Positions 10,758 through 21,856 of a stretch of 38,876 nucleotides of DNA are shown here, in pieces. The DNA lies in NCBI RefSeq assembly GCF_000143415.4, contig NW_003314278.1, forward strand, positions 1,157,033 to 1,195,908. The letters are read 5' to 3'. The notes under the pieces were generated by a model that saw nothing but the letters and a program-made list of their open reading frames with translations, had not been told where the DNA came from and searched no databases. The stretch's first letter is position 1, and each line of letters starts with the position of its first letter. Source of the stretch: Selaginella moellendorffii. Lineage: Eukaryota; Streptophyta; Lycopodiopsida; Selaginellales; Selaginellaceae. The position numbers were made by a program, and so were the translations under genes.

Positions 10758-11192
10758 CTCATTGCAGTAAGGTGATAGCTCGTTCCCATTGCCTTCCTTT
10801 TGTATCCTATCTCCCTCATTGCCTCCCAACATGCTTCATATGTTCTCCTCTCTGTGTTCCATATGTTATCCTCTCCGCTTGCAAAGCATTGCACAGCATG
10901 TTGCTGGAGCTGGGCCTCAGCCCATTCGTTGATGGCTAGCATTTACGAAGGCTTCATTGGATGTTGATACAGAGAATTAAGTTTAAAGACAATTGGCCCA
11001 CTTTTATGATGGGCTTAATTTATGTTGACTGGATTGTTCTTTGCAAAGCATGTATGCAAGGCGATTTTACAAGGAAATTTATCAAATCTTCCGCAAAGTC
11101 AATGCCATAATCTGTCAAGAACCAAATCCTTGGAGAGCTTTAGGAATTAATATATGCATAATGAAGGATAGTTAAGTAATTTGATGATGAGA
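10749..11192 (-). repeat. Inverted-repeat arm B (matches 1452-1851 in reverse)
   Basis: Reverse-complement match to arm A, about 9 kb away. Together the arms bracket PPR copy 1, SEC16, the PPR fragment, the fucosidase and the large inverted repeat. Short open frames within it are not conserved as a protein. Confidence 0.8.
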
Positions 11193-11239
11193 AGTTTGAC
11201 ATATGTTATCAAACATATTATCTAGCATAGCAATCAGGG

Positions 11240-11365
11240 ATGCTCAACATCCCAAACAATTCTCCCCATTGGAAATAAGAAATATCACAAGTGCCATTTC
11301 CTACTCATCCATTCCCTTCGAAAACTTTCTTTCTATTCTGCAGGGTGGAGTTTTATATATAATGT
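11240..11365 (+). repeat. Direct repeat of 8705-8850
   Basis: Second copy of the short repeat. It ends at TATAATGTTG, immediately before the PPR duplication block copy 2. Confidence 0.85.
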
Positions 11366-11368
11366 TGC

Positions 11369-13128
11369 CACCCACGCCTCAAACGCAAGCTTTCCACACC
11401 ACTACTTCCCACTTTCAACAAGAGCTCATGAGAGACTTCCACGGCTCACACTCACCGGCATGGTCTTGAGAATCTGGATTGCCACGCCTAGCATGGCACT
11501 GATGTGGAGCAGGAGGAGCACAGTGCTGCTGCTGAAATTCACAACAGCAGCATTGGATCTTGCATTGCTGACTATAGCAAACCCACTGCACTTAACATTC
11601 CAGATGCATGGGACACCACAGACTCATACGCGAGAGGCGGAGGACTATGCTCCTCATGAAGACTCTCCTATGCTCAATCCTCTGTGCGTCCTGCTCTCCA
11701 TCCATGGGGGATGGGGCGGCTCACGGAATGGCTGGATATCAACGATTGATGTTTGGGTCAACACATCAAGTCTAAACTGCTCTGAAGATGTTCTCCAGCA
11801 TCACATAAGGCAATGCATCACTCACAAGGCTGGACTGGCACGTAAATTCCGCAGCATGCATCCCTCGATTCATCTCCCCGTGGTTTTTACACGCAGTAAG
11901 AAACGTTGCCCATGCAACTCCATCAGCTGGCAAAGGCATATTCTCCAGGACATCCTCGGCCTCTTCCAATCGCCCTAGCCGTCCTAGAGCATCAACAATG
12001 CAGGTGTAGTGGTCTTGCGAAGGGTCCAATCCATTGTCAAAGCTCATTGGTGTGAAGTAGCTTACTGCTTCCTTGACGAGCCCCAGATGGCTACACGCCG
12101 TCAAAACGATGGCAAACGCTACCTTGTCGGGATCAAAGCCGTGAAGAAACATCACCCAAAAGAGCTGGATCACAGAATACGCATGGCCGGTCTGGGCATA
12201 TGCTGCTAGCATCGTGTTCCAGGAGACCAAAATCCAAGTTGGTATTCTATCAAACGTCTTCTTCGCCTCAAAATATTTGCATCTAAAGCGTATACCACGA
12301 GAATTGTGTTCCATGAATAGGAATCCCACCAGCAACACAAAGAAAACGCTCGTATAGCGTCTTTGAAACGACCTTTCTGGGCATAAACAGCGATTATCGA
12401 GTTCCATGAAACAAGATCTCTGTGTGGCATTGCTTCAAACAATTGTTATCCTTGATCAGCGTCACCTTTTTGCGCGTGTGACTTGATCATAATCGTCCAC
12501 GAAAGTATGCAGTGCAGAGGCATCCTATCAAACAAACTCTTGGCTTGAATCAAATCCCCATTTTGGGCATAGCAGCAGTGCATCGGATCGCGTTTCGGTG
12601 GACAATCTCCTGGAAGACATCCTCCGACTCCTCCACGAATCCATTCTCCGCAAACATGACGAGCATCACCGCGCGAGTGATGCTGTTCTTCTCGGGCATG
12701 GAATCAAACGCGGCCTTCGCATCGCCCACTTGCCCACGCTGCACGAAACTCTGCACGAGGATCGTCCACGCTACNNNNNNNNNNNNNNNNNNNNNNNNNN
12801 NNNNNNNNNNNNNNNNNNNNNNNNNNNNNNNNNNNNNNNNNNNNNNNNNNNNNNNNNNNNNNNNNNNNNNNNNNNNNNNNNNNNNNNNNNNNNNNNNNNN
12901 NNNNNNNNNNNNNNNNNNNNNNNNNNNNNNNNNNNNNNNNNNNNNNNNGTGGAGGAAACTACGTCCTGCACTGCCATTTGATCGAACGCTGCCTTGGCCT
13001 CGCCCGGATGCCCACTCTCGGCATACGCGCTCGCAAGCGCTGTCCACGACGCGATGTTCTTGGCCGGCAATGCATCAAAGATCCTTCTCGATTCCTCCAA
13101 ATGCCCACACTGCGCGTAGACAACCAGC
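11369..13128. repeat. Direct duplication block, copy 2 (PPR gene plus 3' flank)
   Basis: Same-orientation copy of 1854-3564, about 9.5 kb downstream. It contains the second PPR pseudogene and the assembly gap. Differences from copy 1 are private to each copy, so the two have diverged independently. Confidence 0.9.
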
Positions 13129-13136
13129 GTTTCCAT
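11772..13136 (-). pseudogene. PPR protein pseudogene, copy 2
   Basis: Minus-strand paralogue of the 2209-3570 gene. It begins with an ATG at 13136 (METLVVYAQCGHLEESRRIF), runs through PPR motifs into the assembly gap, resumes as VAWTILVQSFVQRGQVGDAK and ends in the E1-like region at LENIFRAV with TAG at 11772-11774. Lesions differ from copy 1: a 10-bp deletion near 12584 after FQEIVHRNAI, a TAA in the DQG-QLFEAMPHRD region near 12455, and a 1-bp deletion near 12274. The 19 bp lost from copy 1 is present here (LENMPLPADGVAWATFLTAC). The E region stops at the same place in both copies, so the truncated C-terminus is older than the duplication. Confidence 0.85.
12775..12948. other. Assembly gap (174 N) inside PPR copy 2
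   Basis: A run of 174 N. The paralogous interval in copy 1 (3210-3384) is 175 bp. The PPR frame on the two sides of the gap differs by exactly one base in the direction that 175 would correct. Confidence 0.95.
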
Positions 13137-13513
13137 ACATAATATCTATACTGATGACTTATGAATAGTAAACACAAGTCATAAAGGTCAAGTACAAAAG
13201 ACTTGCTATAATGAAACTTCAAACAATTAAACACTGAATAGAGGAAATTGCTAAGCCAAAGTCCACCAAGATCATTACATTTATACTATTTATGACTCCA
13301 GCAAAAACTAACATAAACTACTCATCCTCCATTAATTCTATATTGCATGTTATGAAAGAGAGTGGAGGAGAGAGAATAGGAGGACTTTTGTTATTTGTTG
13401 GTGATAGAGAAGAAGCACAAGAAATAGAACTTCTATTATCCATAAATGTCAAAAGAGCATAAGTATATTTTTAGCATGGCAGAAGTTCTAGTGTTATTCC
13501 TCACATCATGAAC
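13137..13513. other. Intergenic, no gene seen
   Basis: About 375 bp of A/T-rich sequence between PPR copy 2 and the gypsy element. I see no coding or RNA feature. Confidence 0.5.
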
Positions 13514-13518
13514 AATTG
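13514..13518. repeat. Target-site duplication (AATTG), left
   Basis: AATTG directly before TGTTAT of the left LTR; identical to 18183-18187 after the right LTR. Confidence 0.85.
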
Positions 13519-13726
13519 TGTTATAACATAGAACGAAAAGTCAATGATCTAATCTTCCTAGACTAAATTAAATTTCTTAAGGTTCCTCACCACCCAACCA
13601 CCCCTGAGCTACCTCAAAATTGTGAGCCCTAGGGTAAGTTAAGTTCTTTACCCTAACATACCTTCATAAACCCTTGAGCCTCCCTTTGACCAATATTGAC
13701 CATGTGGTCAAAATTGGCATTTAACA
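13519..13726 (-). repeat. 3' LTR of the gypsy element
   Basis: 208 bp, recognisably similar to 18002-18182 (shared CTAACATNCC, GACCATGTGGTCAAA and CACCCAACCACCCC-like words). It is the 3' LTR because gag-pol runs on the minus strand. Confidence 0.88.
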
Positions 13727-13727
13727 A

Positions 13728-13738
13728 TTCTTCCCCCC
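13728..13738 (-). other. Polypurine tract of the gypsy element
   Basis: On the minus strand GGGGGGAAGAA lies immediately inside the 3' LTR, the expected place for plus-strand priming. Confidence 0.75.
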
Positions 13739-14605
13739 AACAAAGTCCTTATCCCAAAGACAAGTTATACCAGTGATCACCCTTGATGGGGAACCTTGCT
13801 CAAGCTCCTGAGCTATACATTAAAGAGGCATTGGGCTTGTCACTTTGAGATAAAACACCTTTCAATTAGCTACATAAAATATTAGATGAATTTTCACCCC
13901 AGCTGCTAGCCACACTCAATAAACCACCTTACCGACGTGCTCCAACACTTCATATAGACTAGCATACTAATGAAAAAGTTTATCACTCTTCCCATTCCAC
14001 AAAGGCACTAAAGTGTTCTGCTGCTCACTTGACAAAAAGATCATTCACACAAAGACAAGGTCACCCATCTTATATTCCCGGAATTGGCGATGCTTATTAA
14101 CAAACTTCTCTGCTCTATTCTAAACTACTTGCAAATTTTGTTTGCACACCACCAGAATCTCATCAAGTTCTGTGGATAGATTAGTCACCTTTGAATCAAG
14201 CTTTTCTTGAACATCCTTACTCAAATGCAATTCCAACTCCACTGTTGTTTGAGGATGCCTTACAAACATGGCAAAGTAAGGACTTAACTTGGTTCCACTG
14301 TATTAGCTATTGTTGCAAACAAATTGCACTAATGGAAGATATAGATCCTATTGTCCCTGCCTTTGACCAATGCTACAATGTAGCATATCCTCCACCACTT
14401 GATTCACACGCTCGGTTTGCTCATCCATCTAAGGATGATCTCCACTCGAGAGTTTTAGAGTCACTTGCATAACCTTTGCAAAGCTTTTCCAAAATCCACT
14501 AGTGAACTTTGAATCTCGATTGCTGACGATGTCCTCCGGTAAACCAAAATCAGGAAAGACCTTCTCCATGTAGACCGCAGCCAAGTCTAAGGCAGTGACA
14601 CTCTT

Positions 14606-14890
14606 CTAAAGAGCCAACAACCACACATACTTCGTTAAGCAATCCATTATGACCCATACTTGCTCTTTTTGCTTCTGTGTTTGTGGTAAACAAATGATGA
14701 AGTCCATAAAGATACTACACCAACAACTTTGAGGAATAGGTAAAAGTTGCAAAAGTCCCCCTAGCTTCTCCCATGGCACCTTTACCTGCTGATAGAGCTC
14801 ACATGATTTATAGTACTCAAGGATATCAGCTTTCATATTCCTCCAATAGAAATTGTGTTTAATCAACTCATGTGTCTTCTTCCCCCCCAA
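14606..14890 (-). pseudogene. Gypsy integrase fragment
   Basis: The minus-strand frame reads GGKKTHELIKHNFYWRNM, then DILEYYKSCELYQQVK, then SIFMDFIICLPQTQK. This matches the N-terminal zinc-binding (HHCC) region and the first catalytic-core Asp block of Ty3/gypsy integrases. The second CxxC cysteine appears changed to Tyr (CELYQQ). The rest of the core, toward 13750, is not in an open frame, so the enzyme is dead. Confidence 0.85.
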
Positions 14891-15595
14891 AATGACTAGC
14901 CTCTAGACGATCATGATAGTGAAATAAAACCTAAGTTAACACATCCATCTGTGGCAAATACATATGGCCATTATAATAAAGAATGCCATCTACCAATGAG
15001 AACACTCAACCAATTGCCCAAACTCACTAACTACTTTACTCAAATGATGACAAAACCATGTTTATAACACCATTACATGGCAAACACAAGATAAAACATC
15101 TGCCACTATATTCGATTTTCCTGGATGATGCTCAATAGAAAACTCCCCAAACTCTATGAGTTTGACCATTCAATGAGCTTGCCTAGTGTTCAACTCCTTC
15201 TATGTGAAAAGATATACAAGAGGTTTGTGATCCATCAACACCGTGAACACTGCACTATAAAGATAGTGCTGCCACATCCGCAAAGCATGAACAATGAAGA
15301 GTAACTTTTGCTCATATGTGGAATAACATTACTTCGCAGGATTCAAAGTTTAACTCTCACATGCAATAAGCTGTCCCTTTTGCATGAGAACTCCTCCCAA
15401 TGCATAACCACTCGCATCACATGTCACCTCATAAGGTTTTGATGGATCAGCAATGCGAAGTGCTGGAGCCTCGCTTAACAAATGTTTCAATGCCACAAAA
15501 CTATCCTCATGTGGCTTTTTTCACTCGAATGGCATGTTCTTGTGCAACAATTGTGTCAAAGAAATAGCCATCTCTACAAACTTATGTTGAAAATG

Positions 15596-16176
15596 TCAGT
15601 AATAACTAGCCATACCAAGGAAACTGCATAACTCAACCACTAAAGTCAGTGTAGGCCAGTTCTCCACCATAGCCACCTTCCTTGGATCCGTCTTGACACC
15701 CTTGGATGTCATAATATGGCCTAGATATTTCATCTTCGACTTTGCAAATTCACATTTGCTCTTCTTCACATAAAGTTTGTTGTCATGGAGTAACAAAAGA
15801 ACCTTGCACAAATGCACTTTATGCTCCTCCATATTTTTGCTGAAAACAAGAATATCATCCAAGAAAATCTCCACAAACTCATAAAAATAATGCCTAAAGA
15901 CCTCTGTCATCAACCGAGTAAATGTGGCTGGTGCATTCATCAAACCAAACGGCATAACCATAAACTCAAAATGCTTGAAATTTATGTTGAATGCCATCTT
16001 AGAGATAGATGCATCATCCATTGCAATCTGATGATACCAAACTTGTCTAAGATATTATCCACATGCGGCATTGGCATCTTGTCCTTCATGGTCTTTTTGT
16101 TCAAGGCACGGTAATCAATACATATCCTCATTGAACTGTCCTTCTTCTTCACAAGCAAAACCGGAGCACCAAACAA
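15596..16176 (-). pseudogene. Gypsy reverse transcriptase fragment
   Basis: Two overlapping minus-strand frames together give the RT palm and fingers: [20 protein letters not shown] (16176 side), then FEFMVMPFGLMNAPATFTRL, the active-site FLDDILVFSKN and MKYLGHIMTSKGV. A frameshift near 16020 separates the two parts. RNase H is expected at about 15590-14950, but I see only stop-broken sequence there. Confidence 0.9.
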
Positions 16177-16706
16177 AGACTTACTTGGTTGAATAAATGC
16201 AAACTCAAGTAACTTCTTGACTTGTTGTTAAACTTTTTGCTCTTCAGCATAACTCAATTGAAATAGACACTAGTAAATTGGCCGTGTCCCTGGCTCCAAC
16301 ATAATCCCATGCTCCACACTTCGTAATAGAGGCAATCCATGAGGAAGTTTAAAGGGAAAAACATCAGAGAACTCTTCGAGTATAGTCCGCATACTGCACA
16401 CGTGACTTAGTCCCCCAAGTCATGAACAAACAATAAGTAACTTAAAAGTGTTTTTCCATTACGATAAGCCCGCTTCAAAGATGTAGTAGAGAGCATAACA
16501 ACTAGAGGTTGAACTACCTCTCCAAACCACACATCTTTAATGCCACCATACTCTAACGAGACACATTTAATACTCCACTTTATCTCTAGATCCACCTTCA
16601 CCAACCATGGCATCTCCACACGATGAAGATCCGTGAGATAAAAAGTTTCCACAAGTGTGGTTTTGCCAACCAACACTTCTAACCTTTCTACACAAGTATC
16701 GAAATG

Positions 16707-16979
16707 CTAAGTAGAGGTAATTGCACCTTCCACCATGTATGGAAGAACTCCTCGTGTCACTAGGCTAGGTTCCTCAACAAACTTTGTAGAAACAAAGTTG
16801 TCATCGCTCCCACTGTCCAGTAAAATCCACATTAGACTGCCACAGAACATGCCCTCTAGCATTAAAGTTGATGCACAAGTGTCCTTGACCTTGTTCCACA
16901 CATAGTTAAGTTGACAAGTAACAATTGAAAGCCTCTTCTTCCAACCGGAATTGTCGTCCCTGTCATCCTTGCGTTGCAA
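16707..16979 (-). pseudogene. Gypsy aspartic protease region
   Basis: The minus-strand frame carries LMWILLDSGSDDNFVSTKF, the D-S-G protease active-site pattern of retrotransposon Pol. It lies between the gag zinc-knuckle remnant and RT, as expected for a gypsy polyprotein. Confidence 0.8.
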
Positions 16980-17866
16980 AGTTTACAACTTCTTAGTATT
17001 TGACTTACCGTTAGTAAAATATTGGCCATTCTTGTTGCCATGTTATTTGCTCTTCATTGTGGACAATCAACCTTGTAATATCCCAGCTTGCCACAATGAT
17101 GATAACCTTGTCTATAATTCTTCACAAAGAATTTCTGCTTCTTTGACCCCTATGTACCCAAAGTAGCCACCATAGACTTCAGCTTGTGATGTTTATTCCC
17201 ATCCTTGTGTCCACAATGATCATCACGACAATTCTCAACATAAGGACTCCTCGAACGTTTGTGAGACTTATACTTGTTATTGTCAAGTCGACAAACAGCA
17301 TCAAAGAGCTCCTCCAAACTCTTTGTAGGCTAAGAATGATGCAAATGTTGCCGCATGCTCTCACTATGAAGGCCATCAATGAAGTAAGACTTGTTCTGAT
17401 CTGGATCCTTCGTGGGAACATGACTAATCAAACGAGTCAGCTTCTCAATATAGTCCTCAAGTTTCATTTTCCCTTGCTGAAAATGTCAAAGTTTAGTGTG
17501 AGCATTTTCCACGTCATAATGAAGGGCAAAACATAAATGGAAAGCAACCTCAAACTTATCTATCATAGATATTAATGGTTTTTTATCCACAACACAAAAC
17601 TCCTCAAGCCAATTCCACCACCGAAAACCCACATCACACAAAACCATTGGAATAGCCATTAAAGCCTTTGCATCCGAATTTCCTCTAACAGCCAAAAACT
17701 TCTTCACATTGGCTAGCCAAGCTAAACACTCATCCACACCACCATCACCAGAAAAGGTTGGAATTTTGAGTCGATCTACCAAAGAAAACTTACTTGGAGT
17801 GCCACCATCGAGTGCCTCAACACGCTCACACAAGGTACTCATCATGCCATACATCTTGTCTTGCAT
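16980..17866 (-). pseudogene. Gypsy gag remnant with degraded zinc knuckle
   Basis: 17866-17486 (minus) reads LVDRLKIPTFSGDG, ECLAWLANVKKFLAVRGNSD and GFRWWNWLEE, typical of plant gypsy Gag capsid. Downstream near 17090-17045 the frame reads YHHCGKLGYYKVDCP, a CCHC knuckle in which the first Cys and the His are both changed to Tyr. The intervening part (17421-17179) is in another frame. Confidence 0.8.
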
Positions 17867-17986
17867 CTCTTGCTAATTTTTATTAAGGGCTTGCACATCT
17901 TCCATGGTCCAAACCTCCGTAGCTCCGTCGGCACCACCATCGACAATAGGATTCTAGCATCCAACATGGTCGGCTATCACAATTAA

Positions 17987-18000
17987 CACCCCTAATACCA
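17987..18000 (-). other. Primer-binding site of the gypsy element
   Basis: Just inside the 5' LTR the minus strand reads TGGTATTAGGGGTG. Its start matches the usual plant initiator-methionine tRNA primer site (TGGTATCAGAGC) with a few changes. Confidence 0.65.
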
Positions 18001-18001
18001 A

Positions 18002-18182
18002 TGTTATGACCTGGCATGAAAAATCAACAATCTAGTCTTCCTAAACTAAACTATGCCCCCTCTTGAACCCAACCACCCCCAAGCTACCTCAAAAGCTCCT
18101 TTGTGCTGTCACTCTTAAATTCTTTACCCTAACATGCCCCTTTGACCGATGTTAACCATGTGGTCAAAGCTGGCACCTAACA
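18002..18182 (-). repeat. 5' LTR of the gypsy element
   Basis: 181-bp partner of 13519-13726, with TGTTAT start and CTAACA end on the plus strand. Confidence 0.88.
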
Positions 18183-18187
18183 AATTG
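18183..18187. repeat. Target-site duplication (AATTG), right
   Basis: AATTG directly after the terminal CA of the right LTR. Confidence 0.85.
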
Positions 18188-18485
18188 CCACACTTTGTTG
18201 TAATATATCCCCAACATTAGCACTCAAAACATTGAGGTCTTCTACCATACCTTTGATCTGCATCCCCAAACACAAGCATGCTTACTATAGTAGTTTCCAT
18301 GATCATTATAACCACCTAAAGTAATTGCTATTTGCTCTTTAAATGCTTCCCTAGGTTGAGATAAGCCATCCATATGTTCATCTTTTCCATTTCTTCTCGA
18401 TAAATTATCTTTTCCAATGCCCTATAAAAAAGAGCTTGGATCGTAACACCTCAAGAAAAATAGAATCAAATGCGAGTAGAGTGTT
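18188..18485. other. Intergenic, no gene seen
   Basis: About 300 bp between the gypsy element and the RRP5-like fragment. Later exons of that gene would be expected here but are not recognisable. Confidence 0.5.
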
Positions 18486-20530
18486 ACCTTTCAGCCACTG
18501 CTCACTCCTTGTCCAGGTCCGCAAGACACAACCAATAAGCCATGCATTTGATTCACATGTAGCTACTATTTGGTGACGCTGCTACAAGCCTTTCAAAGTC
18601 GTCCTTGGTCTCTGGAGGCTGGTCCATCTGTAATAACTTCTCTTTTGCTGCAGCCTCCCTGTTGAGAAGCAGGACATGAGAAGAGTAAATATAAACAAGA
18701 AGTAACTCTGCTCTTTCAAGTCAATTGGCACTGTATCCTCAACGTCTTTGTTGAGAGTGGATCGACATGCACAGCTGTGGGAATCGTTTTGATGCCAGAT
18801 CCAAGTAGTCCTCCTCCTCCCTCTCATCATTATTCATGAGCACATTTGTGTTCGAAGGCTCTTCATTTATAGCTTCTTCCTCCATCGGCTCGATGCCATC
18901 CTCAGGGGTCAGATATGACGCTTTCATTCCAAGAGATATACGTTTGGTTTCCGCATCAACCTGTAGAGCGAAATCATGTGGTTTTACTAAAGCTTTCGTT
19001 CTCACCTTTAGAATCTTTACTTGAACCCATTGGCCGACTTTGTAAAGTGTTGACAAGTCTTGAATAAAATCGTAAGATACTTCAGAGACATGACAGAAGC
19101 AACCTGGAGCACAGACTAAGAACTTGAAACCAAGATAGAGAGAGAGCTTGCCACCTCACTCTCGGCAAGGGTGATGAAGATCCCAAATGCTTCAATGTTG
19201 TGTATGCGCACTAACGATCTCTCCAGCACCAAACTTCTTCCAGCCACTTGAATCTTGTGATGTTGTTGCCGTCAAAGACATTTCAATGTGCCCAGACAAT
19301 GGCTCGATGCTTAAAATTCTGACGAAGAAGAACATATCAGCAAACACTTCCATACGGAGAAAAGTTCATACCTTCCTGATATCACCTTGCCTGGTGGAAA
19401 CATTTCTGCAGGGTTTTGTACAAACGAGTTCGATAGGTTCTTCAGTTGAATTCTAGCTTCAAGTGAAGGTGCCAGGACCACAAAACAACCTTTCTCCGTC
19501 ACATTCTTGACAAAACCCTGCAACACAAAAACAAGTCACGTCCACAGCATGCAAGGTTTCTGCTTACTTGCACTTCATATCTTGCTTAAGTTCCAATACG
19601 GAATTGACAATACGAGCATTGGATGCAGAGTCAAAAAAATTTAATGCAAATCTCGGAAGTTACCTTTCAAGTGTTTGATAGCTCGGAAGGGACTCAAAAC
19701 CACCACGTCCACCAACTTACTGAAAGTTCCAAGCCCATCTTTCCCCTCCCTGGTCGTTTTAAATCCAAGACCTTACGAACTGTCCCTCTGTAAATAAACT
19801 GGCTGGGTCATCAATCCATGTATCGTTACATGAACTCTTCCGAAACTTTCCCATCTGCCTTGCACAGTATGTCTGCCAACACCAGCAAAAAATCGTGTCA
19901 TTCGTCGGCCTAACAGGTCGCCTTTCTTGAATTGTTCGTCACTTGTTTTCGGGTGTAGAGACAAATCCACTTGCTTCCTTTCGTGGTTAACACTTCTTAT
20001 ATGGCACTGGAACGGGTCACCGACTTTGAAGCGCTCTTTAAAACGTTCAAGCTCTGAGGGATCGTCAGACGTGTCCAGTATAAAAAGGCAGCCTTTAAGA
20101 TGGGGTGAAAGGACTAGCCATGCCCAGTTGTCCTTTACTTCTTGAACGTATCTGATAACCGACTGTTCAATGATTACGGTCTCGAAAGTAATCACTGAGC
20201 ATGCAGCATCGTTTCCTGCAAGTCATGATATTCAAAGGGCCACCATACAGACCTGCAAGCTCAGATGGACGTAGAGATAAATCCAAAATGCCAGCATTTC
20301 TGTGCTTTCTGCTGGTTTTGCGTTTTGAAAGGATTTTAGCTCGAACAGTCTGCCCAACACTGTATTTTCTCAATGGGTTCTCTTCTTCATAATGACGAAG
20401 ACATTTGAGGAGTTAAAAGACAGACTGGAAAACAGAAACGAACCTCTGTAATGTGCACATTCCCCACGAAAGGAGCACTGGCTGTCCATGGGACAGGGCT
20501 TGTCTGCCAGTCCTAGAACTATTGAGTGTT
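18486..20530 (-). pseudogene. RRP5: RRP5-like (PDCD11) rRNA biogenesis protein gene fragment
   Basis: RRP5 is a nucleolar U3/SSU-processome factor with many S1 RNA-binding domains followed by HAT repeats. Minus-strand exons show S1-type pieces: APFVGNVHITE, ENPLRKYSVGQTVRAKI, SVIRYVQEVKDNWAWLVLS with FILDTSDDPSELERF, MLQGFVKNVTEKGCFVVLAP, STLYKVGQWVQVKILK and ETKRISLGMKASYL. An acidic linker follows, then the start of the HAT region, TKDDFERLVAASPNSSYM. TGA at 18553-18555 replaces the expected Trp. A single-base frameshift lies near 19205. Introns are about 45-60 bp. Both ends are missing: no N-terminal S1 domains upstream of about 20530 and no HAT repeats downstream of about 18486. It is a gene fragment, not a working gene. 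Confidence 0.8.
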
Positions 20531-20608
20531 GCAGCCTCCATGAGGCGATTTCTTGGGTCCTGTGCAGTATGAGAAAGAAGTGACGATTCACAGAAGAATT
20601 CTAGAAAC

Positions 20609-20900
20609 ATGGAGCTCAATCTTGGAAATGTGATCATGAGCATTGCAGGAAGTTTTGAGCAAGAGGACCTTGGTCTCTTGGAATGCAATGATCACTGCAA
20701 ATGCCTAGAATGGTGTCTTTTGAAAGTGCTTAAGCTGTTGGATTTCATTCCGGCACCTTTTGTGAATGCATTGATCACCACCCATGGCAGATCAAGGATC
20801 CTAGCTCAAGCAAGAAACATGTTTGATCAAATCTTGTGCAAAACTGTGAGCTCCTGATCACCCATGATCTAACTGTAAGCCCAGTAAGGACAATCCAGCA
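20609..20900 (+). pseudogene. Small PPR gene remnant
   Basis: The plus-strand frame reads APFVNALITTHGRSRILAQA then RNMFDQILCKTVSS, the pattern of one PPR L/S motif (FVxNALIxxYG...AxxMFDxI). The next codon is TGA where Trp is usual, followed by SPMI, as in the common VSWNAMI continuation. Only about one and a half motifs are visible. Upstream sequence is not recognisably PPR. Confidence 0.45.
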
Positions 20901-21430
20901 AAACCTTATTAAATCTTTGCAGAACTTACCTTTATCAGTGTCTTAGCCACTCCAGCCTAACAAGCAAGATCCAGGAGAACTTTTGTATCAATCACTACAG
21001 CCACTTGATTATATTGTTGCCCATTGCATGGAGAATAAGCTCAAACTTCTTCTATCACTGTGATACTCTACTATGAGGAGCAAGTAAAAAGTTCCTTGTT
21101 TTCTGTTTATGGACATGCTATAAAGACAAACACATCAGACTACTCAAAAAAAGTGAACTTTTTGACTAGTTCTTAAAGGAAAGTTTGCAAGATTTTAAGA
21201 GTGTAGGACTTCTTCCTTATATTCTTCACTATTTGCTTTAAGCTTGCTATAGGAAGAATAAAATTGATAAAAAAAAACATTAGTTGAACTCTTTGAGAGA
21301 TAAACAAGAAGTACATATGAATAAAAAAATGTATTAAAATGAGTACATCATATAAATTTTTTATTTATGTAAAAATTGAAATATCAAAGCAAACCAGAAA
21401 ATTATATCTATTTGAGTTCGGTTAGGTTAG
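20901..21430. other. A/T-rich intergenic stretch
   Basis: About 530 bp with no recognisable gene or RNA. Confidence 0.5.
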
Positions 21431-21439
21431 TTAGTGTAG

Positions 21440-21856
21440 ATGGTATTGTGTATAATGCCCAACTCTCCACCTAGCAACTCTTATTTTCCTCTAGTGCCCA
21501 ACTCCTCTAGTGGCTCTTACTTTCCTCCAATGCAACATATCTCCTCCCTCCAACACTCTTCCTGTAGCAACTCTCCTCCATGTCCTCTAGTGCTCCTCCT
21601 GCAACAACTCTCTTCCACATTGTACTTTTGCCAATCCTACTCTTGGATTTTTCAGTTTTTTTTTTATTTTCATCAAATCATTCTTTCTCACTCTTTAGCT
21701 CCTCCAAAACCCCTTGTGCATTGAGTCTCTTCCAGCTCCTCCACCACTCCTCCTATAACAGCTCTCCAGCTCCTCCAGCACTTCTCCTGCAACAGCTCTC
21801 CTCCAACTCCTCTAGCACTCCTCCTACAACAGCTCTCCTCTAGCTCCTCTAGTAGA
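21440..21856. repeat. CT-rich imperfect tandem repeat
   Basis: Degenerate repetition of CTCCTCCA/CAACTCTCCTCC words. In 21737-21856 the order is clearer, about three units of 34-38 bp each built on AGCTCCTCCAGCACTCCTCC and ACAGCTCTCCTCC. Open frames here (serine/proline/leucine rich) are by-products of the low complexity. Confidence 0.75.

Larger units (their letters stand above)
13519..18182 (-). mobile_element. Ty3/gypsy LTR retrotransposon, full-length but decayed
   Basis: A 4.66-kb element reading on the minus strand with LTRs at both ends (13519-13726 and 18002-18182, TGTTA...TAACA ends), flanked by a perfect 5-bp target-site duplication AATTG (13514-13518 and 18183-18187). In minus-strand order it has LTR, PBS, gag, protease, reverse transcriptase, RNase H region, integrase, PPT, LTR, the gypsy order. 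The two LTRs differ by many substitutions and about 27 bp in length, so the insertion is old. Stops and frameshifts break gag-pol. Confidence 0.92.
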
